Counted from the stretch's first letter, positions 7,982 to 15,948 are shown. The stretch is 56,396 nt of DNA from Planctomycetota bacterium (GCA_030602705.1 JAUVZF010000018.1:1-56396), one strand, 5' to 3'. Made by a program: numbers and translations. Notes: generated from the sequence alone by a model not told the origin.

Positions 7982-9400
7982 ATGACGCGAGACGCCGCAG
8001 CCGATCAGTCCTTGTCGCCGGGCCGTCAACTGACCCTGACCGAGCGCGTGCTCTTTGAGCGACTCGGCTGGTTTGTGACGGTCCGCTGGGCGGCCGGCCT
8101 GTGTGCGTTGTCGTTCATGGCGCTGGGTTGGTACGTTTTCAAGGTTCGGTTTGCGGCCGGTGGCGCGGTGACCGTGGTCTTCGCGTTGTTTTTCTATAAT
8201 GCGTTCTTCTCGCTGTGTGCACGGGCGGTTTACCAGGCCGGTCGGGTGAGCCGGCGATGGATAAGGGGCCTGGCGCACGCGCAGATCATCTGCGATTTGC
8301 TGGCCGTTGCGGCGCTCGTTCACTACATCGGCGGCGTGGAGAATCACTTCGTCATTCTGTTCGTGTTCCCGATGATTGTGGCCAGCGAGTTCTTCTCCAA
8401 GGCGATTGCTTACGCCTATGCGACGGCGGCGGCGGCCCTGGTGAACGTGATCGGCTGGGGCGAGTATCTCTTTTACGATTCGGCCCACCACCCGCTGTGC
8501 GTTCTCGCTGGGGGCGATCCGGCACGCTTCGAACCGCTGGTGGCGCCGGGGGCGGCGCATGATTGGGTGTTCGTGGTTCAGGTGTGCTTTGTCATAACGT
8601 TCGCGGTTTACGTGACGGTATTCATCGCCTCGAGCATTGCCACGCGACTGCGCAGCCGCGAGGAGGAACTGCAGGTGGCCTATGGGGACCTGCAGTCGCT
8701 GGAACTGGTGAAGTCGCAGTTCATGCAGAAGACGAGCCACGAACTCCGCGCGCCGGTCGGGGCGCTTCAAAGCCTTCTGAAGGCCGCCCTGCACCACTTC
8801 AGCGGCGACCCGAAGGGCGGGAACCTGGTCGCACGGGCGGTGGACCGGACCGATCAGATGCTCGACCTGATCGACGACCTGCTGCGTTACAGCCGCCTGC
8901 GGATGGCGGCGAAGGACATGCCGCGCGAGGACGTCGAACTGGCGGAGATCGTTCGGGGTACGGCCGACCTGTTTCGCCCGCGTGCCGAGGAGAAGCACGT
9001 TCGCCTCGATATCCACGTCCAACCCGCCCCGGTCAGGGGCAGCCGCGACGGGCTGGCCGACCTGGTGAACAACCTGGTCTCGAACGCCATCCGTTACACG
9101 CCCGCGGGCGGTTCGGTGACCGTCCGCGTGGGTGCGCCCGGCGGCCGCGCGTGTCTGGTGGTTGAGGATACGGGCATCGGAATCCCAGAGGACGAATTGT
9201 CGCGCGTCTTCGACGAGTTCTTCCGCGGGCGGGAGGCCAAGAAGGTCTCTGCGCACGGGACCGGACTCGGCATGACCATCATCCGGCGCGTCGTCGAGAT
9301 GCACGCGGGCCGCATCGACGTCGAGAGCACCCCTGGAGAGGGGACGGCGTTCCGCGTGACGTTCCCGCCGGCCGGCAATCGGCCCGGGATGCGGGCATGA
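7982..9400 (+). CDS. Membrane sensor histidine kinase
   Basis: 472 aa. Several hydrophobic helices lie in residues ~15-220 (an integral membrane sensor without a large periplasmic loop), followed by a short coiled-coil linker. The dimerisation/phosphoacceptor box QKTSHELRAP has the phosphorylatable His253. The ATPase domain follows, with N box LVNNLVSNAIRYTP (~361-374), G1 box VEDTGIGIPEDE (~395-406) and G2 box HGTGLGMTIIRRVVE (~424). It autophosphorylates and passes the phosphate to a response regulator, but no regulator gene is adjacent, so it is an orphan kinase. The signal is unknown. Confidence 0.93.
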   Translation: MTRDAAADQSLSPGRQLTLTERVLFERLGWFVTVRWAAGLCALSFMALGWYVFKVRFAAGGAVTVVFALFFYNAFFSLCARAVYQAGRVSRRWIRGLAHAQIICDLLAVAALVHYIGGVENHFVILFVFPMIVASEFFSKAIAYAYATAAAALVNVIGWGEYLFYDSAHHPLCVLAGGDPARFEPLVAPGAAHDWVFVVQVCFVITFAVYVTVFIASSIATRLRSREEELQVAYGDLQSLELVKSQFMQKTSHELRAPVGALQSLLKAALHHFSGDPKGGNLVARAVDRTDQMLDLIDDLLRYSRLRMAAKDMPREDVELAEIVRGTADLFRPRAEEKHVRLDIHVQPAPVRGSRDGLADLVNNLVSNAIRYTPAGGSVTVRVGAPGGRACLVVEDTGIGIPEDELSRVFDEFFRGREAKKVSAHGTGLGMTIIRRVVEMHAGRIDVESTPGEGTAFRVTFPPAGNRPGMRA

Positions 9401-9423
9401 GCCGGGTGACCGGATGTTTTGCT

Positions 9424-9451
9424 GATCAAACGGGAACGGCCCAGTTTGATC
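9424..9451 (+). terminator. Hairpin after the histidine kinase gene
   Basis: GATCAAAC (9424-9431) and GTTTGATC (9444-9451) are perfect inverted copies, extended inward by GGG/CCC with one bulged A and outward by TGC/GCA. It begins 23 bp after the kinase stop. There is no T-run after it on either strand, so it is a stable transcript end or barrier at best. Confidence 0.4.
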
Positions 9452-9522
9452 GCAAAAGTAGACCCAACTCATGCTTTTCCCTCAGCCTCACCCGACCGCC
9501 GGAAATTGTTGCCACGCCCGTG

Positions 9523-9550
9523 TTGACAGGGGACCGGGTTCTGGTAGAAT
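9523..9550 (+). promoter_or_regulatory. Sigma-70 promoter of tRNA-Lys
   Basis: Perfect -35 TTGACA at 9523-9528, 16-bp spacer, -10 TAGAAT at 9545-9550. The expected start is near 9557, a few bases before the mature tRNA. Confidence 0.85.
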
Positions 9551-9562
9551 GCCCCGCCCATA

Positions 9563-9638
<76 letters not shown>

Positions 9639-10056
9639 TCCGACCCATCGATGGTTAGTGATGACAAGTGATGGCCTGTCTTGGCTAACTGTCTATTTCC
9701 TTTGGACTTACGTCGATTGGCCTGCGTTGCATTGCCGCCCTGTTTGGGCTCGCTCGTCTTGGCAGGTGATGGCACGTTTTGGCGGCCCGGGCGTTCTGCG
9801 CGCTGCAAATGCGCAGAAGGAATCCGGCCCTGTTTCTTCGCGAACGATGGCTTTCGGGCACCGAACATCGTCAAGGGCCGCGGGTGCTCGCCGCCGAGAG
9901 CGAAGCTCGCCCCGGCGGTGCCGAAGAAGGCGGGATTGCTTGAGTTCGAGGGGGCGTCGAGGACGGGAATCTGCGTGCTCACCGGCAACACGTGCAACGG
10001 GCAGTAGAGAAAAAGGCTTGCCGATTGTACCCGAATCGGGTACGAAAGGACCCATT
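9639..10056. other. Gene-free stretch with degenerate direct repeats
   Basis: 418 bp between tRNA-Lys and the toxin-antitoxin pair. No coding sequence is convincing. GTGATGGCCTGTCTTGGC (9668-9685) recurs as GTGATGGCACGTTTTGGC (9766-9783), 15 of 18 bases alike. A related inverted repeat GCCAAG-N8-CTTGGC lies at 11161-11180 next to the recombinase gene. These could be recombinase arm or core sites; this is a guess from position and shape. Confidence 0.35.
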
Positions 10057-10067
10057 ATGGGTACGAA
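10027..10067. promoter_or_regulatory. Operator-like repeats of the MntA/HepT pair
   Basis: A perfect inverted repeat GTACCCG-AAT-CGGGTAC spans 10027-10043 and a second dyad CCCAT-T-ATGGG spans 10051-10061. GGGTACGAA occurs twice as a direct repeat, at 10038-10046 and 10059-10067. The 21-bp period is two helical turns. The second copy overlaps the ATG at 10057. The arrangement fits autoregulation by the winged-helix domain of the protein that follows. Confidence 0.7.
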
Positions 10068-10662
10068 CGGGAACGACCGGAACAAGAGTAGCGTTGCGTC
10101 GGCGCTCTTCGGGAAGACCCGCCGTGCCGTCCTGGGGCTCCTTTACTCCGAGCCGGACAAGGCGCTTTATCTGCATGAGATTCTTCGGGCGACGGGGGCT
10201 GGTCGCGGGGCCGTCCAACGAGAATTGGGGCGTCTGGCCGCTGCAGAGATCGTGAGCAAATCCAGGCGCGGTCGGCAGGTGTACTACCAGGCCAACCCCG
10301 CCTGCCCGGTCTTTGAGGAACTGCGAGGGCTGGTCCTCAAGACTGTGGGTCTGGCGGACGTATTGAGGGAGGTCCTGGCGCCGCTGGCCGATGGGATACA
10401 GGTGGCGTTCATTTACGGCAGCCAGGCCAACGGCGAAGCCAAGGCGTCAAGTGACGTAGACCTCCTGGTGGTAGGCGAGCCCGAGGAGATGTCGTTGCAC
10501 CGGGCCGTCAGCAATGCTGAAGAGTGCCTGGGCAGGCCGGTGAACTACACGCTCTTCTCCACAGACGAATTCCATCGCCGCAGGAAAGAGAAGGGCGGCT
10601 TCATCGAGCGGGTGCTCTCCGGGGACAAGATCGGCATCGTAGGGGACCCGGATGGCCTATGA
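10057..10662 (+). CDS. MntA-type nucleotidyltransferase with N-terminal winged helix
   Basis: 201 aa. The N-terminal ~80 residues form an ArsR/MarR-like winged helix (TRRAVLGLLY, LHEILRATG, GAVQRELGRL, a YYQANP wing). The C-terminal ~100 residues form a small nucleotidyltransferase with the strict G-S-x10-D-x-D signature: Gly121-Ser122, Asp133 and Asp135. Proteins of this kind are the antitoxins of HEPN/MNT (type VII) systems, which AMPylate and so silence the HEPN toxin. The ATG at 10057 is chosen for its ribosome site (GAAAGGA) and because the winged helix begins there. It overlaps the next gene by 11 bp. The DNA-binding fusion suggests that the antitoxin also represses its own promoter. 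Confidence 0.88.
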   Translation: MGTNGNDRNKSSVASALFGKTRRAVLGLLYSEPDKALYLHEILRATGAGRGAVQRELGRLAAAEIVSKSRRGRQVYYQANPACPVFEELRGLVLKTVGLADVLREVLAPLADGIQVAFIYGSQANGEAKASSDVDLLVVGEPEEMSLHRAVSNAEECLGRPVNYTLFSTDEFHRRRKEKGGFIERVLSGDKIGIVGDPDGL

Positions 10663-11095
10663 CAGACTCCTCAAGTCGCGGCGTATCCGCAAAGAAGCAA
10701 TCTCGCGCGACGAGGTGGTTCGCGCGCTTGACAGGGCGGAGCGCGATCTGCGAATCGCAGAGAAAGTCATGCGCGAGGACTGGGACTGGGGGTTTGCCAT
10801 CACCTACAACGCGGTGCTTCAGGCGTCGCGGGCGTACGTGTTTGCTGAGGGGTATCGCCCAGCCAGCGTCGAGAGCCACAAGAACGTTTTTGCGTTCATG
10901 CGCGAGGCGCTCGGTAGTGAGTACGAGAGCGTCGTCACGTATTTCGATCGGATGCGGAACAAGCGGCACCGCGCCGTGTACGACGTCGTGGGAGCGATCA
11001 CGGAGACCGAGGCCAAGAACCTCTTCGCCGAGGCCAAGAACTTCGTGGCAATGATTCGCGACAGGCTCCAGATGGTTATCGATCCCGACGCATGA
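10652..11095 (+). CDS. HEPN-domain protein (HepT-like toxin)
   Basis: 147 aa, mostly helical. It starts inside the 3' end of the nucleotidyltransferase gene (11-bp overlap), as in HEPN/MNT operons. HEPN proteins of this class are ribonucleases with an R-x4-6-H motif. Here the segment RMRNKRHRAVYD gives Arg100-x5-His106, followed by Tyr110. The core helices (EVVRALDRAERDLRIAEKV, WGFAITYNAVLQASRAYVFA) are typical. The motif spacing differs slightly from the canonical RNxxxH, so RNase activity is likely but not certain. With its partner it probably forms a toxin-antitoxin module on the tRNA-Lys island. Confidence 0.85.
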   Translation: MAYDRLLKSRRIRKEAISRDEVVRALDRAERDLRIAEKVMREDWDWGFAITYNAVLQASRAYVFAEGYRPASVESHKNVFAFMREALGSEYESVVTYFDRMRNKRHRAVYDVVGAITETEAKNLFAEAKNFVAMIRDRLQMVIDPDA

Positions 11096-11260
11096 CACCG
11101 TGGCGCGGGTGTAGAAGATGAGCCTTTCGGTTTCACCTCCCTCGTGATGCCCTGACCATAGCCAAGATGCCGGCCTTGGCAGGCTCTGGCAGGCAGGTTA
11201 AGACGGTGGCAACCTGAGGCAAATCGGGCGGCATGTCGGGTGTGTTTTGGGGCCTGTTTT

Positions 11261-11281
11261 CAGCGCGCTGAGAGCGCGCTG
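11261..11281. repeat. Perfect 9-bp hairpin beside the recombinase gene
   Basis: CAGCGCGCT (11261-11269) and AGCGCGCTG (11273-11281) flank GAG, 17 bp beyond the recombinase stop. No T-run follows on the minus strand. It may slow readthrough from the converging HepT gene or be a site near the attachment region. Confidence 0.4.
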
Positions 11282-11297
11282 CGTGCTTCGGTCTTTG

Positions 11298-12542
11298 CTA
11301 GGCGTGAGCGATGGCCCGCCCCGGCGGGTAAACATCCTCGGTGCTCGTGGCCCTGACGGGCTCCTTGGCGGGCGCCTTCGCGCCCAACTCCGGCAGCCGC
11401 GCGAGCGCCGCCCGCTCGTCCTCAATGAGCGTGTGTGTGTAATGGTCCATCGTCAGCGTGATGGTCGAGTGGCGGGCCAGGCTCTTCGCGACGGCCGGCG
11501 CGACGCCCGACCTCGCCAGCCGCGTGATGAACGTGTGCCGGAGGGCGTGGAAGTCGGCGATGCGGTCCGACGGGTCCTTGTAGGTGAGGAACCCGCTGTG
11601 CTCGCGTGCCTTCCGTTCCTTGCCGGTCGGGGCGTCGTCAATCCACTTTTGCCGGGCGGCCTCCAGGTCGGCCTTCATCATCTCGGCGGTCCGGGTGGGC
11701 ATCGCGAAGACTGCCGTCCGCGCCGGCCCGTCTTCGAGGAAGGCAACGAGGGCATCTGCGAGATCCCGGCGAAGGGGCACGACGTCGTCGCGGCGGTGTT
11801 TGCTGTAGGCGGCCGCGACCATCACGGTTGCCCGGTCGAGGTCGGCAAGGCCGAACGACTCCGGCGTCAGGCTCCGGAGTTCGGATGCCCGTAAGCCCGT
11901 CTCCACGGCCAGCCGGTACAGCATCGACCGCTCCGGCCCGGCCATACGAGCGACAACCCCGTCCTTCTCGGTGGCCGAGATGAGCCACGCGACTTCCTCG
12001 TCCGAAAGCGCCCGCCGCTGCCGCCGCCGGTCCGCCTTCGCGTTCAGTTTCGCCACCTGCATCATCGGGTCGGTCCGCAGACGCTCGTTGCGGAACATCC
12101 AACGCGTGAAACTCTTGTAAGCCGTCAGGCGGGCATTGATGGCCCTTGCTCCGGCGCCCTCGCGTTTGAGGTGTGCCACGTGCGCGGCCACGCGGGCGGC
12201 GTCGATGTCGGCCGGCCTCTCGAATCCGCACGCCTCGCTCAAGCGGCGGATGTAGGCGAGCGTGCTTCGGATGTGCTTGGCGGTCGAGCCCTTGCCCTGC
12301 ATGGCCTGCTCGAAAGCGTCGAGGTGCTGCTCGATCGGCGCCGACTCCCACTGAGCGAGTTTCTCAGCCCGTGCGTCGATCACCCCCTCGCGCCGCAGCA
12401 TGGCGTCGGCCTCGAGTTTACGGGCGAGCGCTTCCGTGGCGGCCCGGTCCTTGCAGCCCGTGACGGTCTTCCGCCTGCCCGGTCGCACCTGGTACGTGAT
12501 GTAGTAACAGCCGCCCTTCTTGCGTCGGTAGATACCCGCCAT
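11298..12542 (-). CDS. Tyrosine recombinase (integrase)
   Basis: 414 aa on the minus strand. The N-terminus (MAGIYRRKKGGCYYITYQV) is an arm-type DNA-binding fold, a SAM-like core-binding domain follows (~75-165), then the catalytic domain. The catalytic residues are all visible: Arg218 (ETGLRASELRSL), His332 and Arg335 (HALRHTF), His358 (LARHST) and the nucleophile Tyr368 (MDHYTH). The ribosome site AAGGAG precedes the ATG at 12542. It probably integrates and excises the island. The order on the minus strand (winged-helix gene, excisionase-like gene, integrase) suggests one transcript. Confidence 0.94.
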   Translation of the reverse strand: MAGIYRRKKGGCYYITYQVRPGRRKTVTGCKDRAATEALARKLEADAMLRREGVIDARAEKLAQWESAPIEQHLDAFEQAMQGKGSTAKHIRSTLAYIRRLSEACGFERPADIDAARVAAHVAHLKREGAGARAINARLTAYKSFTRWMFRNERLRTDPMMQVAKLNAKADRRRQRRALSDEEVAWLISATEKDGVVARMAGPERSMLYRLAVETGLRASELRSLTPESFGLADLDRATVMVAAAYSKHRRDDVVPLRRDLADALVAFLEDGPARTAVFAMPTRTAEMMKADLEAARQKWIDDAPTGKERKAREHSGFLTYKDPSDRIADFHALRHTFITRLARSGVAPAVAKSLARHSTITLTMDHYTHTLIEDERAALARLPELGAKAPAKEPVRATSTEDVYPPGRAIAHA

Positions 12543-12581
12543 TCTCTGCTCCTTTTCATCTTCGTACGCGCGGGTGACCCC

Positions 12582-12818
12582 TTACCTCCGGCTGGCACCG
12601 GAAGCAAGTTCCTTCTGCCCACCGCCCGCAAGCGCAGCCAGGTAGGCCTCCACGTCCGACAGCCGCCAGCGGACCGTCTTCGGGACGATCCTGAGCGGCT
12701 TCGGGAAGTTCCCGTGCCCCTGCTCGGCCATCCCTGCCAGCCGCCAGCATGTTCGCTCGTGGACGCCCAACATCTCGGCCAGTTCCTTCACCGTCAGAAG
12801 TTTGACCTGCTGAATCAC
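12582..12818 (-). CDS. Excisionase/AlpA-like helix-turn-helix protein
   Basis: 78 aa, GTG start at 12818 with a strong ribosome site (AAAGGAG). The sequence LLTVKELAEMLGVHERTCWR is a MerR/AlpA-type helix-turn-helix, followed by the wing segment VRWRLSDVEAYLAAL. Such proteins act as recombination directionality factors or regulators beside tyrosine recombinases. It sits 39 bp upstream of the integrase on the same strand. No other domain is present. Confidence 0.85.
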   Translation of the reverse strand: MIQQVKLLTVKELAEMLGVHERTCWRLAGMAEQGHGNFPKPLRIVPKTVRWRLSDVEAYLAALAGGGQKELASGASRR

Positions 12819-12890
12819 CGGCTTCTCCTTTCACCTATTGCACCGACTCGAGCCGTGCCTTGGTATTCGCCGTTCCTTGCTTGGTATCGC

Positions 12891-13388
12891 TCACTTGTTT
12901 TCGGGGGCAGGGTCATTCGCCGCCGGATCGTCCAATGGGAACGGTACGGGGAGAAAAACCAGGTTCGCCCAGTCAACGGGCTCTGTGTCTTCGGTCTCGG
13001 TCTCCGCGACGTCAGGCGATTCCTGGGCGGCCTTGACGTCGGGTTTGGACAGAAGGTCCTCGGCCCGCCGCTTGCCGGCGAGCGTCAACCGGACGTGCGT
13101 CGTCCGCCGGCCACCCCAGCGGTTCACGCGGACCAGCAGGCCCTTATCTTCCATGTGCCGGAGCGTCCGGGAGAAGACTGCCGAGTCGGACGGCGAGGGC
13201 GGGTAGCCGAGCCACCGGGGCAGGTCGTGCCGGACGCCGAGTCGGTCCAGTTCCTGCCGCTCGCGCCAGGCCTTTCGCCAGTCTTCCCGGTCCATGCCGG
13301 GTGGCGGCCGGTCGGGCACCGCCTCGAGACGGTGGATATCCGCCAGCACGGCCGTCAGAATCGTTCGCATATGGGGCGTCAGGGCCAT
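12891..13388 (-). CDS. Winged-helix (MarR-like) protein of unknown function
   Basis: 165 aa, minus strand, ATG at 13388 with an excellent ribosome site AGGAGG six bases away. Residues ~70-115 look like a winged helix (SAVFSRTLRHMEDKGLLVRV, then RRTTHVRLTLAGKRRAEDLL). The N-terminal part is rich in Arg, Asp and Trp; the C-terminal ~50 residues are acidic and proline-rich and probably disordered. I do not recognise a family beyond the MarR-like fold. Its place upstream of the excisionase-like and integrase genes suggests regulation of the island. Confidence 0.7.
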   Translation of the reverse strand: MALTPHMRTILTAVLADIHRLEAVPDRPPPGMDREDWRKAWRERQELDRLGVRHDLPRWLGYPPSPSDSAVFSRTLRHMEDKGLLVRVNRWGGRRTTHVRLTLAGKRRAEDLLSKPDVKAAQESPDVAETETEDTEPVDWANLVFLPVPFPLDDPAANDPAPENK

Positions 13389-13504
13389 TTGAAGCCTCCT
13401 GTGCTAACATCGGACCGCTTTTTTCGCGCGCTAAGAAACAAACTCTGCCCTGGCCCGCGACTGTTCCCGCGGCCATCACCATCGACGCATGTCGCTGGAA
13501 GTAC

Positions 13505-13624
13505 CTATTCGCCAACGCTTGCCCACGCACGGCCCATGTTGGCCAGGGTTTGGCGCTTCACGCCGAGGTACTCGGCGGCCTCTTGGCGGGTCAGCAATTT
13601 CGACGAGGATACGCGGGCTTCCAT
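13505..13624 (-). CDS. Very short helix-turn-helix protein, possibly truncated
   Basis: 39 aa, minus strand, ATG at 13624 with ribosome site CGGAG seven bases away, stop TAG at 13505. It contains LLTRQEAAEYLGVKRQTLAN, an AlpA/excisionase-type helix-turn-helix, but stops before the wing found in the 78-aa relative at 12582-12818. Either it is a mini-regulator or a frameshift has removed its C-terminus. Confidence 0.55.
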   Translation of the reverse strand: MEARVSSSKLLTRQEAAEYLGVKRQTLANMGRAWASVGE

Positions 13625-13749
13625 GTCGCGGCTCCGATAGCGGGGTTCATCAACCTTCCGCTACCATCATCGCATGGAAAGAGTGTTGGTCAATCTACAG
13701 CATGGACAAACGGGGATGTGTGGGGATGAGCGGGGGCAAGCGGGGATGG

Positions 13750-14580
13750 TCAGGGGTATGTCGGCCGGGTCAGCCGTTTGCGGGTCTTGGCGTCGAGCCC
13801 GTCCAGACGGATGGTCCACTTGTTCTTGCCCTTGACCTCGCGGCGCAGGCCGCGCTCTTCGAGAAGGGGCTTCACCTTGTCGGACCGCGCGTCCTGATCG
13901 TCCATGTAGCGCCGGGCAATCTCGGCCAGCGACATCGGCACGCAGCGCTCTTCCGCCGAGGGAAGGCTCGGCTTCGCCTTGGCGGCTACTTCGGCCATGT
14001 CTTCATCTTGCGCGACGCCGATCCTGACCGCCAAGCGGATGAAGACGGCTTCGCCGGCGCGAAGGGCGTCCTGTTGGCCGGCCGGCAGCGTGTAGCGACT
14101 TCGGCCCATGCACTCGGGCCAGGTGTCATACGGGCCGATGTAGAACCTCTCCGGTTCGTCCGCGTAGATCTCCTGCACGACACGGGTACACTCGTACAGG
14201 GGGTGGGGGTCCAGGCCGTGCTTCTCGGCTTCTTCCATCAGGACGGTGGTTGCCTGACGATGGGTGAAGTTCAGCGCGTGGTATGCAGCCGTCCGCTCAG
14301 TGTCGGCCCGCCATTTGTGGCCGATCAACTTCAGGAACATCGGATAGCCGATCCAGTAGCCGAAGGCGGCGATAAGATTATCCTTCGTGCGCAGGCCCTC
14401 TATCCAGCGCCGGGCGTCGGCCTCAAACTGCCGGCGCAGCCGCGCCACGGCGTCCAGGTCCGGCGTGCCGAGACATTTGCGGGCAGTGATTTTGGCCCTG
14501 GAATTGGCCTCCTTCTTCGCCCGCGGTGACGAAGCCTGCTTGCGGCGCTTGCGCGTTGGGCGCTTCGGTTGCTTGGGCAT
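13750..14580 (-). CDS. Hypothetical island protein
   Basis: 276 aa from the ATG at 14580; an upstream ATG at 14664 would add 28 residues. The N-terminus is very basic (KQPKRPTRKRRKQ, then KKEANSRAKITARK), which suggests nucleic-acid binding. The central part has the aromatic stretch NLIAAFGYWIGYPMFLKLIG, and the C-terminus includes AEIARRYMDDQDARSDKVKPLLEERG, which could be a DNA-binding helix pair. I do not recognise the family. It has the same orientation as the recombinase group and is likely island cargo. Confidence 0.65.
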   Translation of the reverse strand: MPKQPKRPTRKRRKQASSPRAKKEANSRAKITARKCLGTPDLDAVARLRRQFEADARRWIEGLRTKDNLIAAFGYWIGYPMFLKLIGHKWRADTERTAAYHALNFTHRQATTVLMEEAEKHGLDPHPLYECTRVVQEIYADEPERFYIGPYDTWPECMGRSRYTLPAGQQDALRAGEAVFIRLAVRIGVAQDEDMAEVAAKAKPSLPSAEERCVPMSLAEIARRYMDDQDARSDKVKPLLEERGLRREVKGKNKWTIRLDGLDAKTRKRLTRPTYP

Positions 14581-14775
14581 GGCGGCAAGGGTACTCCCGT
14601 CAGGGGTTCCTGTCAACTCGGCCTTGGCGAAGGCGGGCAGGGGAGCGCGTCTCGGCCGCCTCATCCGGCTCGCGAGAGATGCCCCAGCCTGCGCCCCTTC
14701 CCCAAACCACCTGTTCCGGAAGACCCGCAGGACAAGGCAAAGCCAAAGATTAGTCAGGTTTTTTGCCCATCCGAT

Positions 14776-14803
14776 TTGACAACGGCCGTTTGTGTGTTAT
14801 ACT
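14776..14803 (+). promoter_or_regulatory. Strong sigma-70 promoter without a downstream ORF
   Basis: TTGACA at 14776-14781, 16-bp spacer, TATACT at 14798-14803. The predicted start is near 14810. It drives the candidate small RNA that ends at the terminator 14966-14996. Confidence 0.85.
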
Positions 14804-14809
14804 GCTTAG

Positions 14810-14996
14810 TCTTGTTACCCTGTTCCCTGTGCTTGGGGGGTGAGGGGTGTTCAACCGACACCGTAGGCCAGAACCAGCCGATCCGGCCGTCGAAAGGCTG
14901 CTGGTCAATATCGTTCTACACTCCCCGTTGCGGGCTGCGGGGTTTTATTGTGAGTTCGGACGATCCGGGGGCTCCCGAAAGAGCCCCCGTTTTTTT
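14810..14996 (+). ncRNA. Candidate structured small RNA, about 187 nt
   Basis: A near-consensus promoter and a perfect intrinsic terminator bracket ~187 nt with no convincing coding frame. Visible helices are GGTGT-TCAACCG-ACACC near 14848, an interrupted stem CCAG/CAGCC with GGCTG/CTGG around 14872-14912, and CCCCG/CGGGG around 14926-14945 before TTTTATT. The length is like that of 6S RNA, but I cannot confirm the 6S central bubble, and it fits neither tmRNA nor SRP RNA. It may belong to the island or to the chromosome beyond it. Confidence 0.6.
14966..14996 (+). terminator. Intrinsic terminator
   Basis: CGGGGGCTC (14966-14974), loop CCGAAA, GAGCCCCCG (14981-14989) and seven T (14990-14996). 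A textbook Rho-independent terminator. Confidence 0.93.
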
Positions 14997-15117
14997 GCAC
15001 AATTACGAGACTCATGAGCCGCAACCTGCCTCTGGAGGCTGGCCTACGGCCTCATGAGCGCAGAAATAGCAGCACAGGGTTCAAGACAGACGTAGAAGCA
15101 GGCAGCAGAAAAAAGGG

Positions 15118-15153
15118 CGGATCAGCGCTTGACCTTAGCCAGGAAGGCTGATC
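15118..15153. repeat. Inverted repeat upstream of the sugar transferase gene
   Basis: GGATCAGC (15118-15125) and GCTGATCC (15146-15153) face each other across 20 bp. CTCATGAGC also occurs twice nearby (15012-15020 and 15051-15059). The 295-bp stretch from the small-RNA terminator to 15291 holds no gene; these dyads may be regulatory sites of the EPS/PEP-CTERM region. Confidence 0.4.
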
Positions 15154-15291
15154 CACCCGGGACGGTGCGCCGGAGCGACTGCGCCCTGGCGCCCGCCGAT
15201 ACGTTGTATTGTATCCGGCGCATCGTCCCGAAGTCAAGGAAATCGCGGGCTCGGTCCCCGTCTGGGGACGGCCTGCAAGGGGACGATTGGA

Positions 15292-15948
15292 ATGCCGGAG
15301 CCGATTACTATTATCACCGTTGGGGCCGGCCTGCTCGGCCTGATGACCCAACTCGCCCGCCGGTACTTCGCACTTGCCAAGGAAGTGGTTGACATCGTCC
15401 TTGGTTTCATCGCGTTGGTTCTTTCGCTGCCCGTTCTGGCAGTGTGTGCCCTCATCATCAGATTATCGAGCAAAGGCCCTGTTTTCTTCACACAAAATCG
15501 CGTGGGCAAGGGCGGCAAACTGTTCAAAATGCACAAGTTGCGGACCATGCACGTTGACGCCGAATCGGCCAGCGGCGCCGTGTGGGCCTCGAAGGAAGAC
15601 ACCCGTATTGTCGCCACGTGCCGCTGGATGCGCCGCAGCCACCTGGACGAACTCCCACAACTCATCAACGTCGTCAAGGGCGACATGTCGCTGGTCGGGC
15701 CGCGGCCCGAGCGGCCGGATATCCTGGCGGAGTTGGAGAAGCGGTATCCGCAGGTCCGCCGGCGCTTGGCCGTCCGACCGGGCATCACCGGTCTGGCGCA
15801 GGTCCGCAACGGATACGATACCTCGATCGATGCGTTCCGCCACAAACTCGAGGCGGACCTTGACTATATCGAACGCAGCAACTGGAGCACGGAACTGCGA
15901 ATCATGGCAGCCACGCTCGGCAAGTTCCGCGATAAGGCTGCCCATTGA
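15292..15948 (+). CDS. Polyprenyl-phosphate sugar transferase (initiating EPS glycosyltransferase)
   Basis: 218 aa, PF02397 type. It would transfer a sugar 1-phosphate to undecaprenyl phosphate, the first step of EPS repeat-unit assembly at the inner membrane. The catalytic core is complete: GPVFFTQNRVGKGGKLFKMHKLRTM, the RRSHLDELPQLINV segment, DMSLVGPRPE and RPGITGLAQV. The membrane re-entrant helix is at ~33-58. The short form lacks the four-helix N-terminal domain. Its first 26 residues, with PEP followed by a hydrophobic helix and RR, look like a PEP-CTERM signal placed at the N-terminus. Ribosome site AGGGGA. The PEP-CTERM genes start 9 bp later. Confidence 0.93.
   Translation: MPEPITIITVGAGLLGLMTQLARRYFALAKEVVDIVLGFIALVLSLPVLAVCALIIRLSSKGPVFFTQNRVGKGGKLFKMHKLRTMHVDAESASGAVWASKEDTRIVATCRWMRRSHLDELPQLINVVKGDMSLVGPRPERPDILAELEKRYPQVRRRLAVRPGITGLAQVRNGYDTSIDAFRHKLEADLDYIERSNWSTELRIMAATLGKFRDKAAH

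Noticed and set aside
11261-11281. Intrinsic terminator for the recombinase gene
   Set aside because: The stem is perfect but is not followed by a T-run on the minus strand; kept only as a hairpin.
14810-14996. tmRNA or SRP RNA at the orphan transcription unit
   Set aside because: There is no tRNA-like end with CCA, no tag reading frame, and no GGAAGGAAGCAGCC-type SRP loop.
9639-15291. Second copy of the tRNA-Lys 3' end as an attachment site
   Set aside because: No repeat of the T arm and acceptor sequence was seen, so no attL/attR pair is claimed.
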